This document shows positions 1-7,603 of a stretch of DNA of 13,491 nt, piece by piece. The stretch covers positions 5,105 through 18,595 of the forward strand of contig FR898463.1 in the NCBI GenBank assembly GCA_000437515.1, given 5' to 3'. This stretch comes from Acidiphilium sp. CAG:727 (GTDB lineage Bacteria; Bacillota; Clostridia; Christensenellales; Borkfalkiaceae). Made by a program: the position numbers and the translations under genes. Every line of letters begins with the position of its first letter. Positions within the stretch are counted from its first letter, which is position 1. Under the pieces are notes generated by a model. The model made no database searches. It was not told where the DNA came from and saw only the letters and a program-made list of their open reading frames with translations.

Positions 1-25
1 TGTTGAAATACAAGCCGCAATTTTT

Positions 26-394
26 TTACTTCTTCGTAAATTTACCGACAAAAAATTTATGTCGCCTTTTTATCTTTTTAGACCCAATATTTTTAATTTT
101 GGATATATTAACATTTTTAATATTTCCGTCCAAATTGATTGCAGACCAACGAGAAAAATTCGCATCTGATTTTGGTATAGCATAAATCTTCCCGTCGCGA
201 ACTTTTCGTAATTTTTTAGCATTGTAATTGCCGTTCGCATATTCCAACGAAGTTATTACGTTTACATTACACTTATTGCCGTTTATCTCACGGATATATA
301 CATAATGCCCACCATTCAAAGGATTTCCGTTTAAGTCTTTTATTCCGAGCGTGGCATTATCGCAAAAACCTATTTTACCTTTAATCTTTTTCAT
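26..394 (-). CDS. Basic 122-aa protein of unknown function, end of the phage operon
   Basis: I do not recognise this protein. It is 122 residues, soluble (no membrane segment), and strongly basic towards the C-terminus, which ends in a Lys/Arg-rich tail (residues about 92-122). The middle region alternates hydrophobic and polar residues (GHYVYIREINGNKCNVNVIT), suggesting a small beta-rich fold, followed by a Lys/Arg-rich stretch. The ATG lies inside the 3' end of the assembly ATPase gene (14-bp overlap), so translation is probably coupled to it. It is the last gene visible before the window edge. The basic tail could bind nucleic acid, but this is only inference. A phage accessory or small toxin-like protein cannot be excluded. 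Confidence 0.7.
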   Translation of the reverse strand: MKKIKGKIGFCDNATLGIKDLNGNPLNGGHYVYIREINGNKCNVNVITSLEYANGNYNAKKLRKVRDGKIYAIPKSDANFSRWSAINLDGNIKNVNISKIKNIGSKKIKRRHKFFVGKFTKK

Positions 395-2618
395 TTTCTG
401 CTTCCTTCCTGTTGTTTAGTTCAGTTATGAAATAACTGTGTTGCGCGGTAAGTTCTTCTATCGTCGCTTTTTCGGTAACGTATTCTATTAAATCGTCTAT
501 GCCGACGGGCGAACGCAAAGCCTTTTCCGTGAAATAATCGCTGAAACAGTCCGTCGCGAACCGTTTACTGTAAATCTTTTTATTCGCAAGATAATACTCG
601 GTTTCGGTAATCTGTCCGTCCTGCGTTCCGTTCTCGACCTGAACGCGCAAAGCGCAATATCCGAATTCGTTGTAAATACTTGCATAATACTTCTGAATCT
701 TCGCCGTTATGTTTTTAAGAATATACATTGTGAGCGTGTTGTCAGAGCGAGAGTATCTGTAACGGTAATACAACTTCACAAACTTTGAAAAAATAAAATC
801 GTACAATAGTTCGGCAAGCGAGAACCACGGCATGGCGAGTTTTTGCTCGCCGCTTTCTTTTATGTAGACTATATCGCATAAGTCGCGGCAGTCCGCGCCC
901 CAACTTTCGGGGCGTTGCTCGTCGGTTATAACTCTTGCGAACGGAAAATTGTCTACGGTGGCTGAATGTCGTACCATTTTAAGCCAACTGTTAAAACCGT
1001 CGTTTTTAGGATTTGCCGTTTCGTCTTTCTTCTTTTTGTCTATATTCTCTACGGCGTTGCCGCGTTTCTTGCCTATCTCGGTCATCATAACCACACCGAA
1101 CTCGAAGTTATCTTTATTCGGATTGTCTTCGAGCATTTTTTTACCGAGCCTTAAAGTATCGAAGTCGAGTATATGCGCGTGCCGGCTGTAACTATCGGCA
1201 AAACGGCTATCACGCGCAAAGAAATCATTATTCCATAACGGGAAATTTCCGATGTCGTTCAGACTTCCGTCCGTTCGGATAGAATAGTTACTTAATATCA
1301 GCGAACTTTTTATAACGTAGATAAAATACAACTGCGAATAATTCTTTATAACTTCCCATATATCTACGGTTTTTAATTTATCGTCGTAAGTCAGACCGTA
1401 ACGGTTAAAATCGTAACCGAATAAAAGAATACGTTTATCCCATTTCAAACCGTAACGCAATTGTAATTGACGGCTAATACTTTTACCGACTGCGACGTCA
1501 GAAGTTTCGTATCGCCAAAAATATTCGAGCCTGCTTATTACTTGACGGCAAGTTGCGAGATTATATATTAAATGCCGCTCCATACAGCCGCGCAGAAATA
1601 ATTCGAGATTTATCCAAGGAAAATTCGGAAACTTCATATCGTTTTCAAGTATCTTCTCGAAAGCCTTATCACGAAACATTACTTCCTGCGATAACGCCAT
1701 ATCCGTTATAGCCGTCGTTTTCTTCTTGCCCATAGTTCCGCAGACCATATATACGATAGGGCGGGCGTTTATAAAACCGCGATTTTTCATTTCGTTATGA
1801 TTCAGAACACGAATAGCGATAGACCTACGGACTATATCGAAAACGACAACGCCTAAAATTACCCACGACCACCAAGGCGCGAAACCGAATATTGCCGATA
1901 AATCGATTGCGAGTTTATATACTTGTCGATACAGGCTTTTTATATCGAAAGATATGACGAAATATAAATAATACGCTATTGCTTCCAATACTATCGTAAA
2001 GAAATTAAAATAAAACGCCCAGAGTAAAAGCCATATCTTCAAAAATGCCGAATGTTCGCGTAAGAACGCTAAAAAACTTTTTACGCACTTTATAATGGGG
2101 CGGATAAATTTTGCCGAAAAGCGTTTCCACGCCGCAAGAGGTTTACTGTCTTCGTTGTAATCGTTATTTTCTTTCGTAAGTTCTGTACGAAAGTAGGCAA
2201 ATAGCGCAATTATCAACGGCAAAACCACTAAAAGAATTTTTGCAAACGACGAAAGACCGCACGAAAGCGCGTTCATATATCCGCCGAAATTTTCTTTACT
2301 GCGCCATAACTGCCAATATCTGTCCCAACTCGCTTTGAAAGCGACGAATTCTTTCGGCAAGACTTCGGCTTGTCCGTGTCCGAATAAATCAAAAAACGGG
2401 ATTTTAGCGAAGTCGTTGACGGTGGCGGATACTCCGCCGTTTATCTCGAATATATCGCAGACGTAATACGCAAACGAAGTTCCCACGTCGCGAATACTCT
2501 CTATAAGTCTTCCGAACGCGTTAGGAAAACGCAAAAAGCAAACTACGAAGCCTATCGTTATAAATATCGCAACGTAATATCTATAATCTGTTTTTCGCAA
2601 ACGTTTGAATAATTTCAT
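381..2618 (-). CDS. Zot/pI-like filamentous phage assembly ATPase with N-terminal membrane domain
   Basis: A 745-aa protein, probably the inner-membrane motor that drives virion extrusion (pI/Zot family, inferred). Hydrophobic segments lie near residues 13-30, 125-143, 194-223 and 248-263. A P-loop domain follows: a degenerate Walker A at 294-302 (GTMGKKKTT, where the glycine before the catalytic Lys is replaced by Lys), a Walker B-like strand ending in Glu514 (VVMMTEIGKKRGN, Thr in place of the usual Asp), and a strand with polar residues near 551-570 as in Zot proteins. The order is unusual: Ff pI has its ATPase first and one membrane helix after it, whereas here several helices come first. 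The start overlaps the upstream small membrane gene by 4 bp. It lies after the pIII- and pVI-like genes, the canonical pI position. A different membrane P-loop ATPase is the main alternative. Confidence 0.72.
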   Translation of the reverse strand: MKLFKRLRKTDYRYYVAIFITIGFVVCFLRFPNAFGRLIESIRDVGTSFAYYVCDIFEINGGVSATVNDFAKIPFFDLFGHGQAEVLPKEFVAFKASWDRYWQLWRSKENFGGYMNALSCGLSSFAKILLVVLPLIIALFAYFRTELTKENNDYNEDSKPLAAWKRFSAKFIRPIIKCVKSFLAFLREHSAFLKIWLLLWAFYFNFFTIVLEAIAYYLYFVISFDIKSLYRQVYKLAIDLSAIFGFAPWWSWVILGVVVFDIVRRSIAIRVLNHNEMKNRGFINARPIVYMVCGTMGKKKTTAITDMALSQEVMFRDKAFEKILENDMKFPNFPWINLELFLRGCMERHLIYNLATCRQVISRLEYFWRYETSDVAVGKSISRQLQLRYGLKWDKRILLFGYDFNRYGLTYDDKLKTVDIWEVIKNYSQLYFIYVIKSSLILSNYSIRTDGSLNDIGNFPLWNNDFFARDSRFADSYSRHAHILDFDTLRLGKKMLEDNPNKDNFEFGVVMMTEIGKKRGNAVENIDKKKKDETANPKNDGFNSWLKMVRHSATVDNFPFARVITDEQRPESWGADCRDLCDIVYIKESGEQKLAMPWFSLAELLYDFIFSKFVKLYYRYRYSRSDNTLTMYILKNITAKIQKYYASIYNEFGYCALRVQVENGTQDGQITETEYYLANKKIYSKRFATDCFSDYFTEKALRSPVGIDDLIEYVTEKATIEELTAQHSYFITELNNRKEAENEKD

Positions 2619-2854
2619 ATCCTAAAACCCGTATAAACAAAATATCCTATAAATAATGCAATCAAGATAAACAACAATACGGCGAGTAATCGGCGAACGG
2701 TGTTTCCCGTCGGAGTAGTGGTAAACCACGCCGCAACGCGGCGCAATATTCCGCTTTTAACCAGAACGCGAACGAGGGTTATAACAAGCCCCGTTATTAC
2801 GCCTATCGCAACGTATATAAGTATCGTATTAATATCGAAATTCCCGTTTTTCAT
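2615..2854 (-). CDS. Small two-helix membrane protein, pVI-like position
   Basis: A 79-aa hydrophobic protein with two predicted membrane helices (about residues 9-31 and 55-76) joined by a basic loop (GILRRVAAWF, then NTVRR). I chose the ATG at 2854, which has a GGGG motif 5 bases upstream. A TTG at 2881 would add nine residues but has no ribosome binding site. The stop overlaps the start of the assembly ATPase by 4 bp (ATGA), indicating translational coupling. Between a pIII-like and a pI-like gene, filamentous phages carry gene VI, a small multi-helix minor coat protein, so this is a reasonable positional analogue. It could instead be the major coat protein, since none has been identified elsewhere, but coat proteins normally have a single helix. 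Confidence 0.7.
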   Translation of the reverse strand: MKNGNFDINTILIYVAIGVITGLVITLVRVLVKSGILRRVAAWFTTTPTGNTVRRLLAVLLFILIALFIGYFVYTGFRI

Positions 2855-2920
2855 AATAACCCCGTTACAAGAAACCGCCAAGCCGGGTGAAAATATATTC
2901 TCAAAAGCACGGCGGCCCGT

Positions 2921-2971
2921 TTATCTTTTTCGGCGCAAGCGTTTACGCCTTAATATTCTTCTTCTGTTCAT
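2921..2971 (-). CDS. Possible 16-residue Arg/Lys-rich micro-ORF
   Basis: Five bases after the stop of the 960-aa gene an ATG opens a 16-codon frame encoding MNRRRILRRKRLRRKR, with 12 of 16 residues Arg or Lys. A weak GGA motif lies upstream, inside the end of the preceding gene. After its TAA the same frame stays open into the small membrane protein gene, so one stop codon separates the two. It may be a genuine DNA-condensing or packaging micropeptide, the remnant of an N-terminal extension of the downstream protein, or chance. The composition is striking, but no family can be named. Confidence 0.25.
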   Translation of the reverse strand: MNRRRILRRKRLRRKR

Positions 2972-2975
2972 ATCG

Positions 2976-5858
2976 CTATTTCCGTTTATGTTTATCCGTT
3001 ACGCTCCATACGAAATCAAGGAACTTAATCACGATAGCGGCAATAAGAAGCACGGCTAAAACAATGAGCAAAATCTTTATGAATTTGACTACTGCGCCGC
3101 CTTTTTGCCACCACTCGGATATATTTTCGCCAATGTTCTCAAACGTGTTCTTCGTTGCGGAATCGGTATCGAAATAATCGTCCGCTTTATTATTTGCAGA
3201 ATAGTTTAGCGCGCTCGAACCGTCAACGAATAAGAAATACGAATAATACGTTCCGTAATCGTCGTGTAAGGTTTCGCCTGCCGCCTGAATGACTTTATTT
3301 ATTCCCAAACACAATACAGTGCCGAGAGTGCCCATATTGTTGCAGGTCTTATACAATTCGCTGCCTACGACTTTTTTACAGTCGTAGAACGAACGGCAAC
3401 CGTCGGCGGTATATCCCGCAAACAATCCGTCAAGATTTTTAACCTGTTCTTTGAATATCGCAACGTAGAAATATCCGTACAAGTTTTCCGGTTTAACGTC
3501 AAATTCAGACTTGAATATAATTTTGTCTTTCGTATTCAGAACGAGTATAGACCAGTCCTTACCGTAACCGCTTGCCCAGTCCGCGAAGTTGGATAAGGGG
3601 ATATTTATATATTCGTAACTGCCGTCGGACTGAATGGCTTTAAGCGCGGCTCTTCCGTAATCAAGTTTTATAGTGTAAACGTCGTTTTCGCAAGAAACGG
3701 ATATTCTTTCGGAATTGACCGCGCCGAACCTTACCACAGTTAAATCTTCTGCGGAGTTCTTGCCTAAAAACTTTGCTACTTCGTCTGCGGTGGGCTTGTT
3801 TATATCCTTAAACGCCGTATTTCCGTTATCGTCTTTAATCTTTACTTCGTTCGTATACGTTTTTTTAACGGCAAAACCCGAATTTTTATAATCTTCTAAA
3901 TACTCGACGGTTATTTGCCACTTATCCGTATAAATTACGTTAATCGGTATAATATTGCCTGAAGATAATTGACATAAAACGGAAACCCGAGCGTTTGCCC
4001 AGTCGTTGGGAGTAGCGGCAGATATTACGCGGGCATATTCGAGATTACCGCTTTCGATAGTTTTTACCCTGTAACCGTCGTGTACCGAAATAAAATCCGA
4101 ACAGGGGTATTCCGAAGAATTACTATACGTTTTAACAAACCGATAATCGTCGGTTACGTTGTCGTAAACTCTGAACAGCGAATTGCGGATATATTTAACG
4201 GTTATCATAGCGGTTGCGGTGGCGTTATCCGCCGCGGAAAGAATTACGCCGTCGTAAGTTAATCTCTCTATCCGATTGCCGTTACTGTCCGTTATGCGTA
4301 TCTTTTCGTCTATAAACTCGCCTTGCGCGGGTATACCTATATTCGTATCTCCGTCATAAAACGCAACCTTGTTTATCTTTGTATAGTTTGGCGTAGACCA
4401 TATTTTATTCGGTAAAACTTTCGTTTTCCACTCTTCTCTGATTTCGCCGTTAGCATAAGATAATTCTGCGTATTTAACGGTAACGGTAAGTTCTACGGGC
4501 GGAACGACTTCTATTACAAGCCTTAACCCGCAATCTGCAAGTAAATTAGTATCGGCGGTAGATACGGTTATACTTGTTACGTCTGTTCCCGTCAAATGCT
4601 TTTTGAACTCTACCTTTCCGCCGTGCGGGTTGGTAAAAACATAGTTGTTAAAGTCCGTATTATCTACGTTCCAGTTAAAATTGTTTGAAAGGCGCGTTTT
4701 TATATTAGACGTATCGAACGTAATCGTAGTTGTGCCGTTTATTGTTTTTATATCTCGCGAACGAATAAATAACGCGCTGTGTTTATCGTCGTTGGTACGC
4801 ACGGTAAGCGTAAAATCTTTCGCCGCAAATTCCCCGTAGGTTATAGTCAATTCGCCCCTGTTGCTGTCTTTATTAAAACGGTATTCGTAACCTTTTGCCT
4901 CGAGCAGAGTATATACATCCTGTAAAAACGCCGAATCGGTATTGCCGTTTATCGTATAGCCGACTTCTTCGCGGACGACGTTAAAATCGCTTAACGACGA
5001 CTTATTGCTCAACGCCATAACTCTGTTGTAAACGTAAGTGCCGCTTAAACTCTTTAGATTTTCGACCTGATAATTTTCAGTCTGCCACGACGTTTCCGAA
5101 TCATTTTGTATTAAAGTATTCTTATACTTAAAAACAACATTGATATTGCCTGTATTCGTGCTATATCCCGCTATTTTACGGTATCTTTGTAACGTTGCGG
5201 TGTCCGAGTTATCCATTGCGCCCGAAGTCAGTTTTTCATAAGCATAGTCCTGCATTGAAAAATGTATCTGATTACGGGTTTTTATCTCTATTTTATAAGT
5301 GTCTTTTAACGTTGCTTTAGACCAGTCGTTAAGGTTAGCCTTAGGACCGAATGTTTCTTCTTCGTACCGTTCGGTTCGGATTATAACCATCATAAAATAG
5401 TAATAATCAGGGGCGTAATTATTTCCGTAATTAAGCCATTTCACCGTTCGTGAACCGGTATCGGTTACGTTTATAAATTCGTAATTCTTTTGCAGATAGG
5501 TATAATTACCGTTGAACTCGTTTGAAAACGTGGCGGAAGAAGTCGAACGGAATAAAAGCAAACTTGTATGAACGCGCTGTTTATACCATAAGTTATTATA
5601 GTCGTCGATAGGATCCATACTTATTTCCCAGTCCGTCGTTCCGAAATTATAGCCATAACCCGCCATTACAAAAGAAACCTGCGGATTATTATTTTCCGTT
5701 ATTCCGTAACTTGAAGACATTGAAAAATCCGTATAAGGTCCTGCCTTGGCAATAATTGCACGTTTCGGTTGATAAATACAAAAAACTGCTATAAGCGTTG
5801 ACAAAACTGCCAACGCTATGCCTGCTATTAAACTATACTTTTTATTTACTTTCCGCAT
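2976..5858 (-). CDS. Large secreted, C-terminally anchored surface protein (pIII-like attachment protein)
   Basis: A 960-aa protein with a basic N-terminus and hydrophobic segment (about residues 9-29) acting as a signal peptide or anchor. A long beta-rich ectodomain follows, then a C-terminal hydrophobic helix (about 927-948) and a short basic tail (DKHKRK). The ectodomain appears modular: several units begin with a TVKY- or ITVEY-type strand, as in Ig-like or mucin-binding-like repeats. The region before the final helix holds four clustered cysteines (DGCRSFYDC, then KTC and VLCLG), which may form disulfides. One C-terminal membrane anchor on a secreted multidomain protein is the plan of filamentous phage pIII, and the gene lies where gene III is expected. 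AAGGGG precedes the ATG; the gap to the upstream gene is 11 bp. It is far larger than Ff pIII, so host attachment is inference. Confidence 0.68.
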   Translation of the reverse strand: MRKVNKKYSLIAGIALAVLSTLIAVFCIYQPKRAIIAKAGPYTDFSMSSSYGITENNNPQVSFVMAGYGYNFGTTDWEISMDPIDDYNNLWYKQRVHTSLLLFRSTSSATFSNEFNGNYTYLQKNYEFINVTDTGSRTVKWLNYGNNYAPDYYYFMMVIIRTERYEEETFGPKANLNDWSKATLKDTYKIEIKTRNQIHFSMQDYAYEKLTSGAMDNSDTATLQRYRKIAGYSTNTGNINVVFKYKNTLIQNDSETSWQTENYQVENLKSLSGTYVYNRVMALSNKSSLSDFNVVREEVGYTINGNTDSAFLQDVYTLLEAKGYEYRFNKDSNRGELTITYGEFAAKDFTLTVRTNDDKHSALFIRSRDIKTINGTTTITFDTSNIKTRLSNNFNWNVDNTDFNNYVFTNPHGGKVEFKKHLTGTDVTSITVSTADTNLLADCGLRLVIEVVPPVELTVTVKYAELSYANGEIREEWKTKVLPNKIWSTPNYTKINKVAFYDGDTNIGIPAQGEFIDEKIRITDSNGNRIERLTYDGVILSAADNATATAMITVKYIRNSLFRVYDNVTDDYRFVKTYSNSSEYPCSDFISVHDGYRVKTIESGNLEYARVISAATPNDWANARVSVLCQLSSGNIIPINVIYTDKWQITVEYLEDYKNSGFAVKKTYTNEVKIKDDNGNTAFKDINKPTADEVAKFLGKNSAEDLTVVRFGAVNSERISVSCENDVYTIKLDYGRAALKAIQSDGSYEYINIPLSNFADWASGYGKDWSILVLNTKDKIIFKSEFDVKPENLYGYFYVAIFKEQVKNLDGLFAGYTADGCRSFYDCKKVVGSELYKTCNNMGTLGTVLCLGINKVIQAAGETLHDDYGTYYSYFLFVDGSSALNYSANNKADDYFDTDSATKNTFENIGENISEWWQKGGAVVKFIKILLIVLAVLLIAAIVIKFLDFVWSVTDKHKRK

Positions 5859-5869
5859 AAAATTACCCC

Positions 5870-6763
5870 TTAAATTCCTTTTCCGCCGATTTTATAATAA
5901 ACAATAAAATCGGAATTATTTGACGGTTTAAGCCCGTAAGAATTGCCCGACGTACCCGCCAGATTCGATATGTTTATAGAACCCGTCTGATAAACAGTTA
6001 AAGACTGTAAAGTCGAATTACTGATTTTATCGCCCAAAAATGCCATTGCAAACCGACCTTTCGTTCCGTTCTTACCGCCGCCGAGAATAGTAAAGTCGGC
6101 AAGATTACCCGAATAATCGTAGCATTGTACGACGTACATTGAATGCGCTTCGAATATAAGTTGCTCGCCCGGCGCAAGTTTCTTACGGGTAACTATATCC
6201 TTTCCGTCGGAAGTCTTGACGTAAGACGCCAGAGTGGCGGTTAAAAGTTTTTGCGCGTCGGCAGAAGTCATATAATTCGTAAGCGCGGCGTTTAACTTCG
6301 ATTGCACGTCGGCGTTCGTTGCGTAATTTCCGAGCGCGGAATTTAACGCCGAGTTTATATCCTTATCAGTCGCATAATCCGACAGGGCGGTGTTTAACAA
6401 CGCTTTCGTAACGTATTCGTCGTTTACCTTATTCCACGAACGATAAAACCCGTCCGACGTATTTACGGCGATATACTTACGCACGAATATATTTTCTTCG
6501 TCGTTATGCGCGTATACGTTTTCTTCGCCCGTCTGCGACAATCTGTATATTTCGCCGTTGTATTGTATATCCGCGCCGTTATCCAAAGACTTTACCTGCG
6601 CGGCGGATAATTTACCGTTGTCTTCGGTAACTTCGATTATACGTTCGTTTATTTTTTCGTCGGCGATATTGTCCTTGAAAAAAGCAAAAAACACGCCGAC
6701 ACTGCCTAACGTTAAAATTATAACGAGTAAAACGGCAAGAACGTTGCCTTTACTTTTTCTCAT
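5870..6763 (-). CDS. Membrane-anchored fibre-like protein with 17-residue repeats
   Basis: A 297-aa protein. Residues about 8-29 form one hydrophobic N-terminal segment (signal anchor). Residues 117-180 contain about four tandem units of 17 residues, such as YATNADVQSKLNAALTN, resembling the repeats of trimeric phage tail-fibre shafts. The C-terminal 100 residues are Gly- and Ser-rich and probably beta-structured (DFTILGGGKNGTKGRFAMAF), like a fibre tip or carbohydrate-binding head. The ATG has AAGGAG at good spacing. It follows an intrinsic terminator and precedes the 960-aa gene by 11 bp, so the two are probably co-expressed virion surface proteins. I cannot assign a family. Its role as a second receptor-binding protein is inferred from the repeats and context. 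Confidence 0.7.
   Translation of the reverse strand: MRKSKGNVLAVLLVIILTLGSVGVFFAFFKDNIADEKINERIIEVTEDNGKLSAAQVKSLDNGADIQYNGEIYRLSQTGEENVYAHNDEENIFVRKYIAVNTSDGFYRSWNKVNDEYVTKALLNTALSDYATDKDINSALNSALGNYATNADVQSKLNAALTNYMTSADAQKLLTATLASYVKTSDGKDIVTRKKLAPGEQLIFEAHSMYVVQCYDYSGNLADFTILGGGKNGTKGRFAMAFLGDKISNSTLQSLTVYQTGSINISNLAGTSGNSYGLKPSNNSDFIVYYKIGGKGI
6224..6415 (-). repeat. Coding tandem repeat: 17-residue fibre-shaft units
   Basis: Within the 297-aa gene, one partial and three full units start with Tyr: YVTKALLNTALSD, YATDKDINSALNSALGN, YATNADVQSKLNAALTN and YMTSADAQKLLTATLAS. The pattern is Tyr, Thr, a polar turn, then an amphipathic stretch. This is typical of elongated trimeric fibres and points to an extended shaft. 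Confidence 0.75.
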
Positions 6764-6775
6764 AAACTGTACTCC

Positions 6776-6815
6776 TTATAAAAATAAGCCCGTAAAAACT
6801 CGCCTTACGGGCTTA
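6776..6815 (-). terminator. Intrinsic terminator between early and late phage genes
   Basis: On the minus strand a perfect 11-bp stem (TAAGCCCGTAA at 6785-6795 with TTACGGGCTTA at 6805-6815, 9-nt loop) is followed by a T-rich tract TTTTTAT. It begins 12 bp after the stop of the 157-aa gene, so it should reduce transcription into the fibre and attachment genes. The filamentous phage terminator after gene VIII plays a comparable role. Confidence 0.8.
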
Positions 6816-6827
6816 CCGATTTGTAAA

Positions 6828-7301
6828 TTACTTGTTGAGCGTAACCGTAACTTGATTAACGTATTTATTCATATTAAATATAGTTACTTTCTTCGCGGTG
6901 TCCGTTACTTTGATAACCACGCGGAAATACTTGACGTTCTCGGTAACCGTTTCTACGGTTTGAGTCTTTTCAAGTTCGGTAGTGTCTGCCGACAGGTCTT
7001 CGCTTTTGCCTATAAATTTCTTATCCGCATTGTAATAAAAAATCTGATAGGTTACGTCGGCTTTGTCTTTTATATCGATTTTGTTGAACTTGTCCGCGTT
7101 CAAATGCTTAGTACGGAACGAATGTTCGTCCTTAATCTCTTTGCCGTCGTCCGCGTTCAACGAACCGATAGAATACGACAACGCGTTTACGTCTTTCGTC
7201 TTCTCGATTTTGCTTATCTTAACGAACGCAACCGTCGAAGCGATTACGAGCGCGCCGAGCAAAACCCAAATCATTACTCTTTTGAATTTTCGCCAAAACA
7301 T
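6828..7301 (-). CDS. 157-aa protein with N-terminal membrane anchor, unknown function
   Basis: I do not recognise this protein. A short basic N-terminus (MFWRKFKRVM) leads into a hydrophobic helix (about residues 9-28) without a clear signal-peptidase site, so it is probably anchored with the C-terminal 125 residues outside. That domain is rich in Lys, Asp and Thr and predicted to be beta-rich, with strands such as ADVTYQIFYYNADK and YFRVVIKVTDTAKKVTIFN suggesting an Ig-like sandwich. The ATG has an ideal AAGGAG that overlaps the stop of the preceding gene. It sits just before the mid-operon terminator, where filamentous phages encode abundant virion proteins, but it is too long and polar for an ordinary major coat protein. 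A virion or host-surface role is inference. Confidence 0.65.
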   Translation of the reverse strand: MFWRKFKRVMIWVLLGALVIASTVAFVKISKIEKTKDVNALSYSIGSLNADDGKEIKDEHSFRTKHLNADKFNKIDIKDKADVTYQIFYYNADKKFIGKSEDLSADTTELEKTQTVETVTENVKYFRVVIKVTDTAKKVTIFNMNKYVNQVTVTLNK

Positions 7302-7312
7302 TGTTTTTCTCC

Positions 7313-7525
7313 TTACTTCTTAACTACCTTAAATTTTTTAGCGGTCGGGTATTTTTTATGATTTTTAGAAATTACACGCCCGCCTTGATTAAAACCAGCC
7401 TTGAAAGAATCGCGGCATCCGTTGTTCTGAAAGTCTATTCCTTTACCTTCGTAAGCGGTACGATAACCCCTACCCGAATAATACGCTTTACGTTGAGCGT
7501 TGGTATATCTTTTTCTCTTTGCCAA
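7313..7525 (-). CDS. Small highly basic 70-aa protein, TTG start
   Basis: A 70-aa protein rich in Lys, Arg, Tyr and Gly, with no membrane segment. The N-terminus (MAKRKRYTNAQRKAYYSGRG) and C-terminus are very basic; the centre has a regular Gly/aromatic pattern (YYSGRGYRTAYEGKG, then SFKAGFNQGG). The start is TTG, supported by AAAAGGAAA upstream at normal spacing; no ATG gives a comparable product. Its stop is 11 bp before the next ATG. It follows the replication initiator and precedes the anchored 157-aa protein. The charge suggests DNA binding or genome packaging, but I recognise no family and the function is unknown. Confidence 0.65.
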   Translation of the reverse strand: MAKRKRYTNAQRKAYYSGRGYRTAYEGKGIDFQNNGCRDSFKAGFNQGGRVISKNHKKYPTAKKFKVVKK

Positions 7526-7603
7526 ATCAGTTTCCTTTTCCCTATAAGCCTGTGGGAGCGACTTAATATATTCAAACGGAAACCGCGCGCGCCCCCGCTT
7601 AAA

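Noticed and set aside
2855..2881. TTG start giving an 88-aa version of the small membrane protein
   Set aside because: No ribosome binding site precedes the TTG, while the ATG at 2854 has GGGG nearby.
6558..7361. Plus-strand open frame of 267 codons across the fibre and 157-aa genes
   Set aside because: It crosses two well-supported minus-strand genes with good ribosome binding sites and has no coherent domain pattern.
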